Below, one piece after another: positions 35,314-43,207 of a stretch of 64,000 nucleotides of DNA. Under the pieces are notes generated by a model. It saw only the letters and a list, made by a program, of their open reading frames with translations. It did not search any database and was not told the DNA's origin. Source of the stretch: JBBROS01 sp963752225 (GTDB lineage Bacteria; Pseudomonadota; Alphaproteobacteria; Acetobacterales; Acetobacteraceae). Each line of letters starts with the position of its first letter. The first letter of the stretch is position 1. The stretch is taken from positions 1,488,001-1,552,000 of the forward strand of contig CAVVXS010000007.1 of assembly GCA_963752225.1 (NCBI GenBank), written 5' to 3'. The translations under genes were made by a program, and so were the position numbers.

Positions 35314-37031
35314 TCGGCGGCCTCCTGAACCAGCGTTTCGGGGAAGTAGCGAATGACGCAGGACAGCGGGTTGCTCGCCGCCTGGCCCAATCCGCAGATC
35401 GATGCGTCGCGCATCACTGTGGCCAATTCGTCCAGCAGCCCGGTGTTCCAGGCAGAGCCGCGCTCCATCAGCATGCGCGCCTTCTGGGTGCCGTTGCGGC
35501 AAGGGGTGCACTGGCCGCAGCTCTCGTCCTCGAAGAACCGCATCAGGTTGAGCGCGACCCCGGGGATGTCGTCGGCTTGCGAGAAGATCACCACCGCCGC
35601 CGACCCGATGAAGCAGCCGTGCTTTTCCAGAGTGCCGAAGTCGAGCGGGATGTCGCCCATGCGGGCCGGGAGGATGCCGCCCGAGGCGCCGCCCGGCAGG
35701 TAGGCGTAGAACTGATGCCCGTCCTGCATGCCGCCGCAATATTCCTCGATCAGCTCGGTTACCGTGATCCCGGTCGGCGCCAGCTTCACGCCGGGCTGCT
35801 TCACCCGGCCGCTGACGGAGAAGCTGCGCAGGCCAACGCGGCCGTTGCGGCCATGCGACTTCCACCAATCCGGGCCGCGCTCGATCAGGTCGCGGATCCA
35901 GTATAGCGTTTCGACATTGTTGATCAGGGTCGGCCGGCCGAACAGGCCGACCTGGAACGGGAATGGCGGCTTGTGACGCGGCAGGCCGCGCTTGCCTTCC
36001 AGGCTTTCCAGCATCGAGCTTTCTTCGCCACAGATATAGGCGCCGGCGCCACGCCGCATGTGTAGCCTTGGCAGGCCCGCCGGCAGTTTGGCGATCTCGC
36101 GGATCAGGATCTCGCGCGCCACCGGGTACTCGTCGCGCAAGTAGATGTAGACGTCGGCCGCCTCGACCACGAGTGCGGCGATCAGCGTGCCCTCGAGGAA
36201 GCGGTGCGGATCGGTGTTGAGGTAATGCCGGTCCTTGAACGTGCCGGGCTCGCCCTCGTCGGCGTTGACCGCCATGAGCCGCGGCGCCGGCTCGCCGCGC
36301 ACCGAGCGCCACTTGCGCGCAGTCGGGAAGCCGGCCCCGCCGAGGCCGCGCAGCGACGCGTCGTCGAGCGTCGCGAGCAGCTCCTCGACCGGCAGCGCGC
36401 CGGAGCGGACCCGGTCGAGCAGCTTGTAGCCGCCGGACGCAACGTAGCTGTCGTAATCCACGTAGTCGTCGGGCACGTGCGGATGGGTGTCGCCGGCGGC
36501 GAGCGCCGCCTGCACTTTCGGCACATCGGCCGCATGCAGGAAATGGTGGCCGACCTCGACCACCGGCGCCTGGTCGCAGAGCCCGACGCAAGGCGCCCGC
36601 ACCACCCGCGCCCCGGGGCCGACCGCGCCAGGCCGCTGCAACTCCGCCAGCAGGCGCTCGGCGCCGAACATGGCGCACGTCACGCTGTCGCAAACCCGGA
36701 TCACGGTCGGCGCGAGGTCGGGCTCGCCTTCCTTGACGATGTCGAAATGGGCGTAGAACGTTGCCGTCTCGAACACCTCGGCGAAGCTCAGCCGAAGTTC
36801 GTCCGCGAGCGCGGCGAGGTGTGCGGCCGAGATCTGGTGATACCGGTCCTGGATCAGATGCAGGTACTCGATCAGGAACTGCCGATCGCGCGCGCCGTCG
36901 CCGATCAGGGTTGCAACCTCGTGCTTGGCGCCAGGCAGAACCTGCCGGCCCTTCGGCGTCGCTTTGGCGCGACGGCGGCCCGCGCCCGGGTGCTCAAACC
37001 TCACGACGTCGCGGCCATGGCCACTCGACAT
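35310..37031 (-). CDS. fdhB: Formate dehydrogenase beta subunit, NuoE-NuoF fusion
   Basis: NADH-forming diaphorase subunit of 573 residues. The N-terminal 170 residues are NuoE/FdsG-like with a thioredoxin-fold [2Fe-2S] site (RVCDSVTCAMFG; RAPCVGLCDQAP). The rest is NuoF/FdsB-like: RGLGGAGFPTARKW (FMN/NADH), NADEGEPGTFKDRHYL, GAGAYICGEESSMLESLEGKRG, and the [4Fe-4S] site ESCGQCTPCRNGTQ. The fusion is known for Fdh1B of Methylobacterium, which is almost the same length. ATG 37031 is preferred because GAAGGGAT lies upstream; ATG/other starts to 37061 would add 10 residues. First gene of the operon with fdhA. Confidence 0.92.
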   Translation of the reverse strand: MSSGHGRDVVRFEHPGAGRRRAKATPKGRQVLPGAKHEVATLIGDGARDRQFLIEYLHLIQDRYHQISAAHLAALADELRLSFAEVFETATFYAHFDIVKEGEPDLAPTVIRVCDSVTCAMFGAERLLAELQRPGAVGPGARVVRAPCVGLCDQAPVVEVGHHFLHAADVPKVQAALAAGDTHPHVPDDYVDYDSYVASGGYKLLDRVRSGALPVEELLATLDDASLRGLGGAGFPTARKWRSVRGEPAPRLMAVNADEGEPGTFKDRHYLNTDPHRFLEGTLIAALVVEAADVYIYLRDEYPVAREILIREIAKLPAGLPRLHMRRGAGAYICGEESSMLESLEGKRGLPRHKPPFPFQVGLFGRPTLINNVETLYWIRDLIERGPDWWKSHGRNGRVGLRSFSVSGRVKQPGVKLAPTGITVTELIEEYCGGMQDGHQFYAYLPGGASGGILPARMGDIPLDFGTLEKHGCFIGSAAVVIFSQADDIPGVALNLMRFFEDESCGQCTPCRNGTQKARMLMERGSAWNTGLLDELATVMRDASICGLGQAASNPLSCVIRYFPETLVQEAAE

Positions 37032-37085
37032 TGCCCATCCCTTCGAGAAGCGGCCGGGCAACTCGGCCGCGGCTCGTTGGTTAAG

Positions 37086-37114
37086 CAGATAAGGACATGG
37101 GTAGTCATTCGCAA
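37086..37114 (-). promoter_or_regulatory. Candidate promoter of the formate dehydrogenase operon
   Basis: Read on the minus strand: -35 TTGCGA (37114-37109), a 17-base spacer, and -10 TATCTG (37091-37086). Transcription would start near 37079, giving a leader of about 48 bases before the fdhB ATG. Only half of each hexamer matches consensus. Confidence 0.35.
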
Positions 37115-37152
37115 GTCCAATGACTTAATGCAGTCTCGATTGATTTGTTCTA

Positions 37153-37167
37153 TTGCCCAATGGGCAA
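37153..37167. promoter_or_regulatory. Perfect 7-bp inverted repeat, possible LysR-type operator
   Basis: TTGCCCAATGGGCAA is a perfect palindrome with a one-base centre and contains T-N11-A, the LysR-family site pattern. It lies about 75-90 bases upstream of the predicted fdhB transcription start, the usual location for activator binding. A second, weaker inverted repeat (AAGTC-N4-GACTT, 37113-37126) overlaps the predicted -35 box. No regulator gene lies next to it in the window. Confidence 0.45.
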
Positions 37168-37296
37168 GAAGTGGGCCAAGCGAGTGTTACGCGACTCGCA
37201 ATTCGGGCCATGTGGATGGTTCGAGCACATAAGAGAACAGCCCCATACGAGGCTGCGGGCTACTCGAGCTAGAAGGGACGCGCCATCCAGGCGCGG

Positions 37297-37713
37297 TCAG
37301 TCGTCGCGGTGGACGCGCTCCATGCGCTCGTGACGTTCCTGCGCTTCCAGCGACATGGTGGCGATCGGACGCGCCTCGAGCCGCTTGAGGCTGATCGGCT
37401 CGTCGGTTTCCTCGCAATAGCCATAGGTGCCGTTGTCGATGCGGTTCAGGGCTTGGTCGATCTTGGCGATCAGCTTGCGGGCCCGGTCGCGGGTGCGCAG
37501 TTCGAGCGCCCGGTCGGTTTCGACGCTGGCGCGGTCGGTAACATCGGCTTCGTGGATGCCGCCTTCGGACAGGCTGGCCAGCGTTCCATCGGCTTCCCGC
37601 AGCAGGTCCGCACGCCACCGCAGCAGCTTCTGGCGGAAGAACTCGACCTGGATCGGGTTCATGAACTCTTCAGCGTCGGAGGGCCGGTAGTCGGGCGGCA
37701 GCGATATCATCAT
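37297..37713 (-). CDS. dksA: DksA/TraR-family transcription factor
   Basis: RNA-polymerase secondary-channel factor of the DksA family, 138 residues. It has the coiled-coil region (EFFRQKLLRWRADLLREAD, with DRASVETDRALELRTRDR at the tip and second helix) and the C-terminal fold GTYGYCEETDEPISLKRLEARP. Classical DksA has four zinc Cys; here only the first is visible (Cys in GYCEETDE), the others being Thr or Leu-type residues, so this is a reduced-finger form as found in many alphaproteobacteria. Likely acts with ppGpp on promoters. It is transcribed alone from a promoter at 37772-37800. Confidence 0.9.
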   Translation of the reverse strand: MMISLPPDYRPSDAEEFMNPIQVEFFRQKLLRWRADLLREADGTLASLSEGGIHEADVTDRASVETDRALELRTRDRARKLIAKIDQALNRIDNGTYGYCEETDEPISLKRLEARPIATMSLEAQERHERMERVHRDD

Positions 37714-37771
37714 GCGCGGCGATCCTCAGCTTGGTCTCACACCTTCATCAAGCGGGTGTGAATATGCCGGG

Positions 37772-37800
37772 CTTATATCGAGGCCGGACGAGGCCGCCAA
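37772..37800 (-). promoter_or_regulatory. Candidate promoter of dksA
   Basis: On the minus strand, TTGGCG (37800-37795) and TATAAG (37777-37772) are separated by exactly 17 bases. The predicted start near 37765 leaves a leader of about 50 bases that contains a hairpin, TCACACC/GGTGTGA (37737-37743 and 37755-37761). Confidence 0.5.
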
Positions 37801-37849
37801 GTGCCTGATGATCGCTGTCAACAGTCTGTCAAATTTACTGTGAGCGGTG

Positions 37850-38248
37850 TCACACAGCGTCAGCGGCCTTGGCCCGTGCCGCCTCCACCGCGACCCGCAC
37901 CAAGATCGCCCGCTGAACCGCCGCGAGCCTTGGGTCAGCCGGCGCCGGGGCAGCGCGGGCCAGCGCCGCCGCTTGCTCCAGCGCGCCGCTTCCGGCGCCG
38001 CCCAGCAGCCCGCGCTGCAGCGCCGCCAGGGCGGCCAGCATCGCCTGGCCATGCCGCCTTGCTTCCCGGTCGGCGACAGCGTCGGCATCCTCCTCCTGCA
38101 GCGCCAGCAAAGACGGCATGCTGACCGCGAGCACGCCGCCCGCCGCCTCGCTCCTGGCCTGCTCGGCGGCAACCTGGAACGCGCCGCCGGGACGCGGCCG
38201 CGGCGGCGGCACGCGGACGCGTGCGAGCGGCCCGAGTTCTGAGATCAT
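37850..38248 (-). CDS. fliX: Flagellar assembly regulator FliX
   Basis: Small protein of 132 residues matching the FliX family: a Pro/Arg-rich N-terminus, then SMPSLLALQEEDADAVADRE, ARRHGQAMLAALAALQRGLLGG and a C-terminal helical region ending DPRLAAVQRAILVRVAVEAARA. In Caulobacter, FliX links flagellar basal-body assembly to the sigma-54 activator FlbD, and its gene is divergent from flgI, as here. ATG 38248 is used; GGAGGG lies 11 bases upstream. Confidence 0.82.
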   Translation of the reverse strand: MISELGPLARVRVPPPRPRPGGAFQVAAEQARSEAAGGVLAVSMPSLLALQEEDADAVADREARRHGQAMLAALAALQRGLLGGAGSGALEQAAALARAAPAPADPRLAAVQRAILVRVAVEAARAKAADAV

Positions 38249-38336
38249 GGTCACAACCAACCCTCCTTTCTTGCCGCCCGGCAGGTTTTGCCGGCCCAGC
38301 CCACCGCCCGCATCCAGCAAGTCCGGGCTTTCCGGC

Positions 38337-38353
38337 CTGGCACGCAGCTTGCG
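38337..38353 (+). promoter_or_regulatory. Sigma-54 promoter of flgI
   Basis: TGGCACGCAGCTTGC at 38338-38352 matches the -24/-12 consensus TGGCAC-N5-TTGC, with GG (38339-38340) and GC (38351-38352) separated by the required 10 bases. The expected start near 38363 is 15 bases before the flgI ATG and just upstream of its GGAGG. Sigma-54 control of class III flagellar genes is known in Caulobacter and fits this gene. Confidence 0.85.
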
Positions 38354-38377
38354 GTGGGTCGTTACGCTGGAGGCATC

Positions 38378-39511
38378 ATGACCCGCAGATCCTTAACGAT
38401 TTGGAAAGCCGTTCGACTATTGTTGCTGTTGGGGGCGGTTTTGCCTGCCTGCGCGCACGCGCAGGTCCGCATCAAAGACATCGCCGACGTCGAAGGCGTG
38501 CGCGACAACCAGCTCGTCGGCTACGGCCTCGTGGTCGGCCTGAACGGCACCGGCGACCGGCTCGACAGCGCCGTGTTCACGCGGCAGTCGCTGATCGGCA
38601 TGCTCGAGCGGCTCGGCGTCAACACCCGCGACCAGGAAGCCAAGTTGCAAACCAAGAACGTCGCCGCGGTGATGGTGACGGCCAGCCTGCCCGCCTTCGC
38701 CCGCAGCGGCAGCCGCATCGACGTCAACGTCTCGGCCCTGGGCGACGCCAAGGATCTCGCCGGCGGCACGCTGCTGGTGACGCCGTTGCTCGGCGCCGAC
38801 GGCGAAGTCTACGGGGTCGCCCAAGGCACGCTGACGACTGGTGCCATCTCCGCCAAGGGCCAAGGCGCGTCGGTCACCCGCAACATCCCGACCGCGGCCA
38901 AGATCGCCAACGGCGCCACCGTCGAGCGGGAGGTGCCGTTCCAGTTCGGCGCCACCCGCGGCGGTCCGGCGGCGAACCTGCGGCTCGGCTTGCGCAACCC
39001 CGACCTGACCACGGCAAGGCGGATGGCCGACGCCATCAACCGCGCAGTGGGGGGCGGCGCCCGCGCGACCGACCCGCGCACCGTGACGGTCGGGCTGAGC
39101 GGACGCGACCCGCTCGAGGTGCTGGCCCGGATCGAGGACCTGCGGATCGAGCCCGACAGCCCGGCGACGGTCGTTATCGACGAGGCCAGCGGCACGGTCG
39201 TGATCGGCGCGAACGTGCGCATCAGCACCGTGGCGATCGCCCAGGGCAACCTGACGATCCGCGTCACCGAAACTCCCGAGGTCAGCCAACCCGGCCCGCT
39301 GTCCGGCGGCCAGACCGCGGTCACCCCACGGACCAACATTCAGGTCGACACCCAGTCCGACCGCAAGCTCGGCGTCCTGCAAGGCGGGGTCACGTTGCGC
39401 GACCTGGTCGGCAGCCTCAACGCACTCGGGGTCGGGCCGCGCGACATGATCAGCATCCTGCAGTCGATCAAGGCCGCCGGCGCGCTGCAAGCCGATTTGG
39501 TGGTGCGGTGA
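38378..39511 (+). CDS. flgI: Flagellar P-ring protein FlgI
   Basis: Periplasmic protein forming the P ring of the basal body in the peptidoglycan layer. The 377 residues start with a signal peptide (AVRLLLLLGAVLPACAHAQ), then VRIKDIADVEGVRDNQLVGY with GLVVGLNGTGDRLDSAVFT, ATLPAFAR-like ASLPAFARSGSRIDVNVSA, GDAKDLAGGTLLVTPLLGAD, and the C-terminal LVGSLNALGVGPRDMISILQ, all FlgI signatures. GGAGG lies upstream of ATG 38378, behind a sigma-54 promoter. The stop overlaps the next gene. Confidence 0.96.
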   Translation: MTRRSLTIWKAVRLLLLLGAVLPACAHAQVRIKDIADVEGVRDNQLVGYGLVVGLNGTGDRLDSAVFTRQSLIGMLERLGVNTRDQEAKLQTKNVAAVMVTASLPAFARSGSRIDVNVSALGDAKDLAGGTLLVTPLLGADGEVYGVAQGTLTTGAISAKGQGASVTRNIPTAAKIANGATVEREVPFQFGATRGGPAANLRLGLRNPDLTTARRMADAINRAVGGGARATDPRTVTVGLSGRDPLEVLARIEDLRIEPDSPATVVIDEASGTVVIGANVRISTVAIAQGNLTIRVTETPEVSQPGPLSGGQTAVTPRTNIQVDTQSDRKLGVLQGGVTLRDLVGSLNALGVGPRDMISILQSIKAAGALQADLVVR

Positions 39512-39882
39512 ACGCGCCCGGACTCATGAATGCGGTGAACGCGCCCGGGCTGCTGACTGCGGCGGACGCGACCCGGCCGGCCGCCACTGCCGGGCGGGCT
39601 CAATTGCCGGGCACCGCCGCGGGCACGATCAGCCCGGCGCAGCGCTCGAAAATATCCGCCACCGCGCAGCAGTTCGAGGCGATGGCGTTGACCGAGCTGC
39701 TGACCCCCATCTTCAACACCGTCGACACCGCCCACGGCCTGTTCGGTGGCGGCGAGGCGGAAGCCGCCTGGAAGCCGATGATGGTGAACGAGCTCGCGAA
39801 GACCATGGCCGCGCATGGCGGCCTCGGCCTGGCCCGGCCGGTGATGGAACAGATGATCCGCTTGCAGGAGAACGCACGATGA
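39508..39882 (+). CDS. flgJ: Rod-binding protein, FlgJ N-terminal type
   Basis: Protein of 124 residues with only the rod-binding domain of FlgJ: SATAQQFEAMALTELLTPIF, GLFGGGEAEAAWKPMMVNEL, KTMAAHGGLGLARPVMEQM. The muramidase domain of enterobacterial FlgJ is absent, which is usual in alphaproteobacteria, where a separate lytic enzyme is used. GTG 39508 overlaps the flgI stop; ATG 39526 is an alternative. The first 16 residues contain a small duplication (VNAPGLMNAVNAPGLL) encoded by a DNA direct repeat. Confidence 0.85.
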   Translation: MNAPGLMNAVNAPGLLTAADATRPAATAGRAQLPGTAAGTISPAQRSKISATAQQFEAMALTELLTPIFNTVDTAHGLFGGGEAEAAWKPMMVNELAKTMAAHGGLGLARPVMEQMIRLQENAR

Positions 39883-40235
39883 CGCTCGACGACGCCGCCC
39901 GCAGTCTGATGGTGCTGCTGCGGCAAGAGAACGACCTGCTCGCCGCCGGCGACGCGGCCGGCGCGGCCCTGCTGCTGCCAGCGAAGCAGGCCGCGGTGGC
40001 GGCGCTGCAGGGTGCGCTGCCCGGCGCCATCGCCGATGCACAAATGGCCGCCGAGCTGCGCGAAGTGACGACGCGCAACCGGGCGTTGCTGACCGGCGCG
40101 ATGCAGGTCCAGGGCCGCATCCTCGAGATGGTGGCGCGTGCCGCACGGGCCGCCGCGCCCGGCGCCATCACCTATGCGCCGAGCGGCGTCGCCGCCGCGC
40201 CGCCCCGCGCCATGGCCTTGACCTTGCGCGCCTGA
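39879..40235 (+). CDS. FlgN-like flagellar protein
   Basis: Protein of 118 residues, mostly helical: LMVLLRQENDLLAAGDAAGAALLLPAKQAAVAALQ, then LREVTTRNRALLTGAMQVQGRILEMVARAAR and a C-terminal Ala/Pro-rich tail. The early segment resembles FlgN, the chaperone for hook-associated proteins. The ATG overlaps the stop of the rod-binding protein gene (ATGA), so it belongs to the flgI operon. Sequence support for FlgN is modest; context supports a flagellar role. Confidence 0.6.
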   Translation: MTLDDAARSLMVLLRQENDLLAAGDAAGAALLLPAKQAAVAALQGALPGAIADAQMAAELREVTTRNRALLTGAMQVQGRILEMVARAARAAAPGAITYAPSGVAAAPPRAMALTLRA

Positions 40236-40309
40236 ACACGAAGACCCGCGACCCGGCGCTGGACGCGGATCCGGGTGTTCCGCAGCCCGGCGGCGTGGTA
40301 CCTGGGTCC

Positions 40310-41281
40310 ATGCATCTCGTGTTCCTGACCCCCTCCGCCGACCCGGCCGGCGGCGGCAGCCGTTTCAACGCCGGGCTGATCGACGCCCTGCGCGCAGCCG
40401 GGCACCAGGTCGAACGCCGGCACGATGCGGACGCGCTGCCGCCGGGCGCGTGTCCGGTGGTGGATGGGCTGCTGCTGCCGGATTTGGAGCAACGCATGGA
40501 CGCATTGGCGGCGGCCGGCGCCGTTGCCGTGGTGCACCACGTCTCGGCCCGCGCGGGCCGGGATGCGGCGGCCCGCGAGGCCGTGCGCGCGACGGAGGCG
40601 CGGATGCTGCCGCGATTCCGCCGGGTCATCGCCACCAGCCGCTCGGTCGCCGAACGCCTGGCCGCCGATTACGGCCTTGCTGCGCTGCCGGTGCTGACCC
40701 CGGGCATGCCGGACTTGCCGCGCAGCGCCGGGTCCGGCGGCCCCGGCGTGCATGTTCTGTCGGCCGGGGTGCTCACGCCGCGCAAGGGCCACGACCGGCT
40801 GCTGCAGGCGTTGGCCCGGCTGCTCGACCTCGACTGGACCCTGACGATCGCCGGCGACGCCACCCGTGATCCCGTCCATGCCGGCACCGTCGCCGCACTG
40901 ATCGAGCAGCTCGGGCTCGGCGGGCGCGTCACCCTCGTCGCCGACCCCGACGACGCCGCGCTGGCCGCGGCGTGGGCGGCGGCGGACCTGTTCGCGCTCG
41001 TCTCGAGTTGGGAAGGATATCCGGCCGCGATCGCCGAGGCGCTCCGCCGCGGCGTCGCCGTCGTCGCCACCAACGTGGCCGAGGTGCCGGCGACCGTGCC
41101 GCAGGCGGCCGGCATCCTGTGCGCGCCGTATGACAGCGTGACCTTGTCGAAGTGCCTCCGCCGGGCGATCTTCGACCGCGACCTGCGCGCCTCGTTGGCC
41201 GAGGGCGCCTGGCAAGCCGGTTCGGCGTTGCCGGGCTGGCCGCAACAAGCGCGCGCGTTCCTCCGTTTGATCGAGGAGTAA
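40310..41281 (+). CDS. Glycosyltransferase family 4-like protein
   Basis: GT-B glycosyltransferase of 323 residues. The N-terminal acceptor domain has GGGSRFNAGLIDALRAAGHQV; the C-terminal donor domain has VHVLSAGVLTPRKGHDRLLQAL, ADLFALVSSWEGYPAAIAEALRRGVAVVAT with the conserved Glu of the E-x7-E motif, and NVAEVPATV. It is likely cytoplasmic or membrane-associated, using a nucleotide sugar to extend a glycan. ATG 40310 is the preferred start. It sits between the flagellar genes and otnK, 4 bases before the latter, so it may be co-transcribed with otnK-otnC, but no functional link is obvious. Confidence 0.8.
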   Translation: MHLVFLTPSADPAGGGSRFNAGLIDALRAAGHQVERRHDADALPPGACPVVDGLLLPDLEQRMDALAAAGAVAVVHHVSARAGRDAAAREAVRATEARMLPRFRRVIATSRSVAERLAADYGLAALPVLTPGMPDLPRSAGSGGPGVHVLSAGVLTPRKGHDRLLQALARLLDLDWTLTIAGDATRDPVHAGTVAALIEQLGLGGRVTLVADPDDAALAAAWAAADLFALVSSWEGYPAAIAEALRRGVAVVATNVAEVPATVPQAAGILCAPYDSVTLSKCLRRAIFDRDLRASLAEGAWQAGSALPGWPQQARAFLRLIEE

Positions 41282-41285
41282 CATC

Positions 41286-42551
41286 ATGGCCCTGCTCGGG
41301 TGCATTGCCGACGACTTCACCGGCGCCACCGACCTCGCCAGCACCCTGGTCGGCCGCGGCATGAGCACCGTCCAGCTGATCGGCGTCCCCGCCGCGGACG
41401 ACCCGGTGCCGGACGCGGCGGCGATCGTGGTGGCGCTCAAATCCCGCACGGTTCCGGCCGGCGACGCGGTGCGCGAAAGCCTCGCGGCGCTGGCCTGGCT
41501 GCGGGACGCGGGCTGCCGGCAGTTCCTGTTCAAGTATTGCTCCACCTTCGACAGCACCGACGCCGGCAACATCGGACCGGTGGCAGACGCGCTGGTGGAC
41601 GCGCTCGATTGCGGCTTTGCGATCGCCTGCCCGGCCTTTCCCACCAACGGCCGCACCGTCTACCAAGGCCACCTGTTCGTCGGCGCCGCGCTGCTGAGCG
41701 AGAGCGGGATGCAGGATCATCCGCTGACGCCGATGCGCGACGCGAACCTGGTGCGCGTGCTGTCGCGGCAAACCACGGGCGGCGTCGGGCTGGTGCCGTT
41801 CGCGACCGTCGACAGCGGCGCCGGCGCCGTGCGCAGCGCCTTGTCGGCGCTGAAGGAGCAAGGGCGTCGTTACGCCATCGTCGACGCCGTCACCGACGCG
41901 CATCTGCTGGCGATGGGCGAGGCGGTCGCCAACCACGCGCTCGTCACCGGCGGTTCCGGCGTGGCGATGGGGTTGCCGGACAATTTCCGCCGCGCCGGGC
42001 TGCTGCATGACGCCGAGGCGGGCGCGTTGCCGCACGTGCCGGGTCATGCCGCGGTGCTGGCCGGGTCGTGCTCGCGCGCGACGCTGTTCCAGATCGGCGC
42101 GGCGCGTGACCGGATGCCGACGCTCGAACTCGACGCGCTCGCGACGCCCGATGCGGCCGCCCTGACGCAGCAAGCGCTCGATTGGGCCACGGACAAGCTG
42201 TCGGACGCGCCGGTGCTGATCGCCGCGAGCGCGCCGCCGGACAAGGTGGCGGCGCTGCAAGCCAAGCTCGGCCGCGAGGCGGCGGGCGCGTTGGTGGAAG
42301 AAGCGATGAGCCGCATCGCTCAAGGCCTGGTCGCGGCCGGGGTGCGCCGCATGGTCGTGGCCGGCGGCGAAACCAGCGGCGCGGTGGTCGGCGCGCTCGG
42401 CGTCAAACGCCTGGCGATCGGCCACGAGATCGATCCCGGCGTGCCATGGACACACGCGGAAGGCGCCGGCCCGCCGCTGCTGCTGGCGTTGAAGAGCGGC
42501 AATTTCGGCGGCCGCGATTTCTTCGCCAACGCGTTCGAGCGGGCACCGTAA
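41286..42551 (+). CDS. otnK: 3-oxo-tetronate kinase (four-carbon acid sugar kinase)
   Basis: Cytoplasmic kinase of the DUF1537/four-carbon acid sugar kinase family, phosphorylating 3-oxo-tetronate at O4. The 421 residues start LGCIADDFTGATDLASTLV (substrate domain), then CSTFDSTDAGNIGPVADALVDAL, CPAFPTNGRTVYQGHLFV, and the C-terminal nucleotide domain VRRMVVAGGETSGAVVGALG and GHEIDPGVPWT. It overlaps otnC (TAATG), its partner decarboxylase, which supports this role over the related erythronate or threonate kinases. A dehydrogenase (ltnD) and isomerase of the pathway are not in the window. Confidence 0.9.
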   Translation: MALLGCIADDFTGATDLASTLVGRGMSTVQLIGVPAADDPVPDAAAIVVALKSRTVPAGDAVRESLAALAWLRDAGCRQFLFKYCSTFDSTDAGNIGPVADALVDALDCGFAIACPAFPTNGRTVYQGHLFVGAALLSESGMQDHPLTPMRDANLVRVLSRQTTGGVGLVPFATVDSGAGAVRSALSALKEQGRRYAIVDAVTDAHLLAMGEAVANHALVTGGSGVAMGLPDNFRRAGLLHDAEAGALPHVPGHAAVLAGSCSRATLFQIGAARDRMPTLELDALATPDAAALTQQALDWATDKLSDAPVLIAASAPPDKVAALQAKLGREAAGALVEEAMSRIAQGLVAAGVRRMVVAGGETSGAVVGALGVKRLAIGHEIDPGVPWTHAEGAGPPLLLALKSGNFGGRDFFANAFERAP

Positions 42552-43186
42552 TGAACGAGGCGGACACCCGTGAGCTGTTGGCGACGCTGGGCGCCAGCTT
42601 GTTCGCGCGCGGCTATTCGGTCGGCAGCGCCGGCAATATCAGCGTGCGGTTGGCGGACGGTTACTTGATGACGCCGACCAACTCCTGCCTCGGACGGCTC
42701 GAGCCCGCGCGCATCAGCAAGCTCGACGCCGGCTTCGCCCATGTTGCCGGCGATCCGCCGTCGAAAGAGGTGTTCATGCACCGCGCCTTCTACGGGGCCC
42801 GCACGGAGGCGGGTGCGGTGGTGCATCTGCATTCCACCATGGCAACGGCCGTCGCCTGCCTGCCGGACGTCGACGCCGACAACCCGATCCCGCCGCTGAC
42901 GCCGTACTTCGTCATGCGCGTCGGCCGGACGATGCCGATCGTGCCGTATTACCGGCCCGGCGACCCGGCGATGGAGCCGGCGATCCACGCCGCCGCACGC
43001 GATGCACGGGCCGTGCTGCTGGCCAACCACGGCCCGGTCGTCAGCGGCAAGACGCTCACCGACGCGGTCTACGCGGCCGAGGAGTTGGAAGAAGCGGCAA
43101 AGTTGTTCTTGGTGCTGCGCGCGGCATCGCCACGCCGTCTGACCGGACCGCAAGTCGACGACTTGCTGGACACGTTCAAGGGTTAG
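42551..43186 (+). CDS. otnC: 3-oxo-tetronate 4-phosphate decarboxylase (class II aldolase family)
   Basis: Zinc-dependent class II aldolase-like enzyme of 211 residues converting 3-oxo-tetronate 4-phosphate to dihydroxyacetone phosphate and CO2. Motifs: SVGSAGNISVRLADGYLMTP, SKEVFMHRAFYGARTEAGA (acidic residue), VVHLHSTMATAVACL with the metal His pair, and LLANHGPVVSGKTLTDAV with the third His. The start overlaps the otnK stop. An L-fuculose-phosphate aldolase would look similar, but the otnK neighbour decides. Confidence 0.87.
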   Translation: MNEADTRELLATLGASLFARGYSVGSAGNISVRLADGYLMTPTNSCLGRLEPARISKLDAGFAHVAGDPPSKEVFMHRAFYGARTEAGAVVHLHSTMATAVACLPDVDADNPIPPLTPYFVMRVGRTMPIVPYYRPGDPAMEPAIHAAARDARAVLLANHGPVVSGKTLTDAVYAAEELEEAAKLFLVLRAASPRRLTGPQVDDLLDTFKG

Positions 43187-43207
43187 GTCCGCACCACCGG
43201 CTGCAAC

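Noticed and set aside
32485..36693. A 1402-residue frame joining formate dehydrogenase subunits
   Set aside because: The upstream 450 codons are the antiphase shadow of the fdhB gene; fdhA has a clear ATG at 35313 overlapping the fdhB stop.
41286..43186. otnK-otnC read as fucose or rhamnulose catabolism (fuculokinase plus fuculose-phosphate aldolase)
   Set aside because: The kinase has the DUF1537-type N-terminus (ADDFTGATDLA) and GGETSG motif, not those of sugar kinases of the FGGY family.
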